From contig JAVHZZ010000064.1 of assembly GCA_036250195.1 (NCBI GenBank), positions 124,001 through 188,000 of the forward strand: DNA of 64,000 bases. Reading direction: 5' to 3'. The notes under the pieces are model-generated. The model worked only from the letters and a program-made list of their open reading frames with translations, was not told where the DNA came from and did no database searches. Both the position numbers and the translations under genes were made by a program. Position 1 is the stretch's first letter. Every line of letters begins with the position of its first letter. The DNA comes from Mixophyes australis. Its lineage: Eukaryota > Chordata > Amphibia > Anura > Limnodynastidae. This document shows positions 61,720-64,000 of the stretch, piece by piece.

Positions 61720-62480
61720 GAATTATAAATTAAATCATGAATTATGAATAATGAATTCAATCATGAATTGAATCATGAATCATGAATCATGAATTGAATC
61801 ATGAATCATGATTCATGAATTGAATCATGAATTGAATCATGAATCATGAATCATAAATTGAATCATAATTCATGAATCATGAATCATGAATTGAATCATG
61901 AATCATGACTCATGAATTGAATCATGAATTTAATCATAAATCATGAATCATGAATCATGAATTGAATCATGAATCATGAATAATGAATCATGAATCATGA
62001 ATCATGAATTGAATCATGAATCATGAATCATGAATTGAATCATGAATCATGAATCATGAATCATGAATTAAATACAGAATCATAAATTGAATCATGAATT
62101 GAATCATGAATCATGAATCATGAATCATAAATTGAACCATGAATCATGAATCATGAATCATAAATTGAACCATGAATCATGAATCATGAATTGAATCATG
62201 AATCATGATTCATGAATTGAATCATAAATTGAATCATGAATTATAAATTAAATCATGAATCATAATTAATGAATTGAATCATGAATTGAATCATGAATCA
62301 TGAATCATGAATTGAATCATGAATCATGATTCATGAATTGAATCATGAATTAAATCATGAATCATGAATCATAAATTGAATCATAATTCATGAATCATGA
62401 ATCATGAATTGAATCATGAATCATGACTCATGAATCATGAATCATGAATTGAATCATGAATCATGACTCATGAATTGAAT
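61720..62480 (+). repeat. 518-bp imperfect tandem duplication, CATAATTC subfamily
   Basis: CATAATTC occurs at 61864 and 62382, with CATGATTCATG before and CATGACTCATG after each. TGACTCA is at 61906 and twice more in the second copy, where the CATGACTCATG word is itself doubled. Confidence 0.8.
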
Positions 62481-62499
62481 CATGAATTTAATCATAAAT

Positions 62500-64000
62500 C
62501 ATGAATCATGAATTGAATCATGAATCATGAATCATGAATTGAATCATGAATCATGAATCATGAATTGAATCATGAATCATGAATCATGAACCATGAATCA
62601 TAAATTGAATCATGAATCATGAATCATGAATTGAATCATGAATCATGAATCATGAATTGAATCATGAATCATGAATCGAATCATGAATCATGAATTGAAT
62701 CATGAATCGAATCATGAATCATGAATCATGAATTGAATCATGAATCATGAATCGAATCATGAATCTTGAATCATGAATTGAATCATGAATCGAATCATGA
62801 ATCATGAATCATGAATTGAATCATGAATCATGAATCGAATCATGAATCTTGAATCATGAATTGAATCATGAATCATGAATCATGAATTATGAATTGAATC
62901 ATGAATCATGAATTGAATCATGAATCATGAATCATGAATCATGAATCGAATAATGAATCATGAATCAAGAATCATGAATCGAATCATGAATCATGAATTG
63001 AATCATGAATCATGAATCATGAATCATGAATTGAATCATGAATCATGAATCATGAATCGAATCATGAATCTTGAATTGAATCATGAATCATGAATCATGA
63101 ATTGAATTATAATTCATGAATCATGAATCGAATCATGAATCATGAATTGAATCATGAATCATGAATCATGAATTGAATCATGAATCATGAATCATGAACC
63201 ATGAATCATAAATTGAATCATAAATCATGAATCATGAATTGAATCATGAATCATGAATCATGAATTGAATCATGAATCATGAATCGAATCATGAATCATG
63301 AATTGAATCATGAATCATGAATCATGAATCGAATCATGAATCATGAAACATGAATTAAATCATGAATCATGAATTGAATCATGAATCATGGATTGAATCA
63401 TTAATCATGAATTATGAATCATGAATTGAATCATGAATCATGAATCATGAATTGAATCATGAATCATGAATCGAATCATAAATCATGAATTATGAATCAT
63501 GAATTGAATCATGAATCATGAATCGAATCATGAATCATGAATTAAATCATGAATCGAAACATGAATCATGAATCATGAATTGAATCATGAATCATGAATC
63601 GAATCATGAATCTTGAATCATGAATTGAATAATGAATCATGAATCATGAATCATGAATTGAATCATGAATCATGAATCATGAATCGAATCATGAATCATG
63701 AATCAAGAATTATGAATTAATTCGTGAATCATGAATTGAATCATGAATCATAAATTATGAATTTAATCATGAATCATGAATTATGAATCATGAATTATGA
63801 ATTCAATCATAAATCATGAATCATGAATTGAATCATGAATCATGAATCATGAATCGAATCATGAATCAAGAATCTTGAATCGAATCATGAATCATGAAAT
63901 GAATCATGAATCATGAATCGAATCATGAATCTTGAATCATGAATTGAATAATGAATCATGAATCATGAATTGAATCATGAATCATGAATCATGAATCGAA
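62500..64000 (+). repeat. Right-edge array, more diverged
   Basis: The same heptamer and pentamer vocabulary continues to the last base. A word unlike the usual copies, GAATTAATTCGTGAATC, lies at about 63715-63730 where related blocks have GAATCGAATCATGAATC. The array does not end inside the window. Confidence 0.7.

Larger units (their letters stand above)
1..64000 (+). repeat. Satellite array of GAATCAT heptamers with GAATT/GAATC pentamers
   Basis: The whole window is built from GAATCAT (7 bases) in one orientation, punctuated by the pentamers GAATT and GAATC. The pentamers equal the heptamer lacking CA or AT. Heptamer runs of one to eight units are separated by single pentamers; I noticed no two adjacent pentamers. 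Point variants such as GAAACAT, GAATCTT, GAATCAA, GAATTAT, GAACCAT, GAATCCT, AAATACA and GAATTTT keep the 7-base register. No inverted block was seen, and no stretch over about 20 bases falls outside this vocabulary. No gene is supported: a pure heptamer run carries TGA every 21 bases in every frame on both strands. The array continues past both edges. Eukaryotic satellite DNA is the best explanation; the host is unknown. Confidence 0.98.

Noticed and set aside
1..64000. Short open reading frames starting at the many ATG codons
   Set aside because: They are by-products of the repeat: TGA recurs every 21 bases in pure runs, and open stretches arise only where pentamers keep a frame. No composition change, ribosome-binding context or domain-like peptide is seen.
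1..64000. CRISPR array
   Set aside because: There are no unique spacers. All sequence between repeats is the same vocabulary, and unit length is 5-7 bases.
1..64000. Telomeric repeat array
   Set aside because: GAATCAT and its variants do not match the G-rich telomere motifs I know (TTAGGG, TTTAGGG, TTAGG, TTAGGC), and G runs are absent.
1..64000. Bacterial GANTC methylation (CcrM) signal
   Set aside because: GANTC is extremely dense only because GAATC is part of the unit. Nothing else suggests an alphaproteobacterial chromosome, and an array like this is not expected there.
1..64000. Transposon or retroelement insertion
   Set aside because: No stretch leaves the heptamer/pentamer vocabulary, and there are no terminal repeats, target-site duplications or coding remnants.
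1..64000. Pure sequencing or assembly artefact
   Set aside because: The many distinct variants ordered consistently across blocks argue for real satellite DNA. Individual identical duplications (571 bp, 2.3 kb) could still be assembly errors and are flagged as such.
1..64000. Assignment to a named species or known satellite family
   Set aside because: I do not recognise this heptamer as a named satellite with certainty, and no flanking unique sequence is available.

Overview
The whole 64 kb window is one uninterrupted, AT-rich simple-sequence satellite. I see no gene, RNA gene, transposon or unique sequence anywhere in it. The building block is a 7-base unit, GAATCAT, always head to tail in the same orientation. 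It is interspersed with 5-base units, GAATT and GAATC, which equal the heptamer minus CA or minus AT. Runs of one to eight heptamers are punctuated by single pentamers, giving recurring 12-, 19-, 26- and 33-base words. GC content follows from the units: 29% for the heptamer, 20% for GAATT and 40% for GAATC.

Diagnostic variants act as landmarks on this background: GAAACAAG, AAATCCAG, AAATACAG, GAATCCTG, TGAGTCA, CATAACTTC, GAAGCATG, CATAATTC and others. They show nested higher-order repeats. Left part (1-8.3 kb): blocks of about 2.8 kb, with the first repeated at an offset of 2860 and related sequence again from about 6.2 kb; GAATCCTG is absent here. Middle-left (8.4-16 kb): an exact-looking 571-bp tandem duplication, two long copies about 3240 bp apart, and a copy of the 5-6 kb segment 9.7 kb downstream. 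Centre (17-37 kb): three copies of a roughly 3.0 kb block starting near 17.16, 28.37 and 32.2 kb, and a 20-22 kb segment repeated at 35-37 kb. Centre-right (37-45 kb): a 2.3 kb segment duplicated at an offset of 2448, and a 24.5-26.7 kb segment repeated at 41.8-43.8 kb. Right part (46-64 kb): more scrambled, with several short tandem duplications (81, 85, 99, 161, about 445, 516 and 518 bp) and a CATAATTC subfamily.

The array cannot code. A pure heptamer run contains TGA once every 21 bases in every frame, on both strands; only short stretches are open where pentamers shift the frame. The organism cannot be identified from this sequence. A 64 kb head-to-tail satellite with higher-order structure points to a eukaryotic heterochromatic block (centromeric, pericentromeric, subtelomeric or sex-chromosomal) in a long-read assembly. 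That is inference: no telomere repeat, rDNA or host gene anchors it. Array edges lie outside the window on both sides.

The points most worth following are the 7/5 unit grammar, copy-to-copy indels made of whole units, perfect AP-1-type TGAGTCA sites created by a recurrent variant, recurrent palindromes created by single substitutions, and CpG confined almost entirely to one unit junction.
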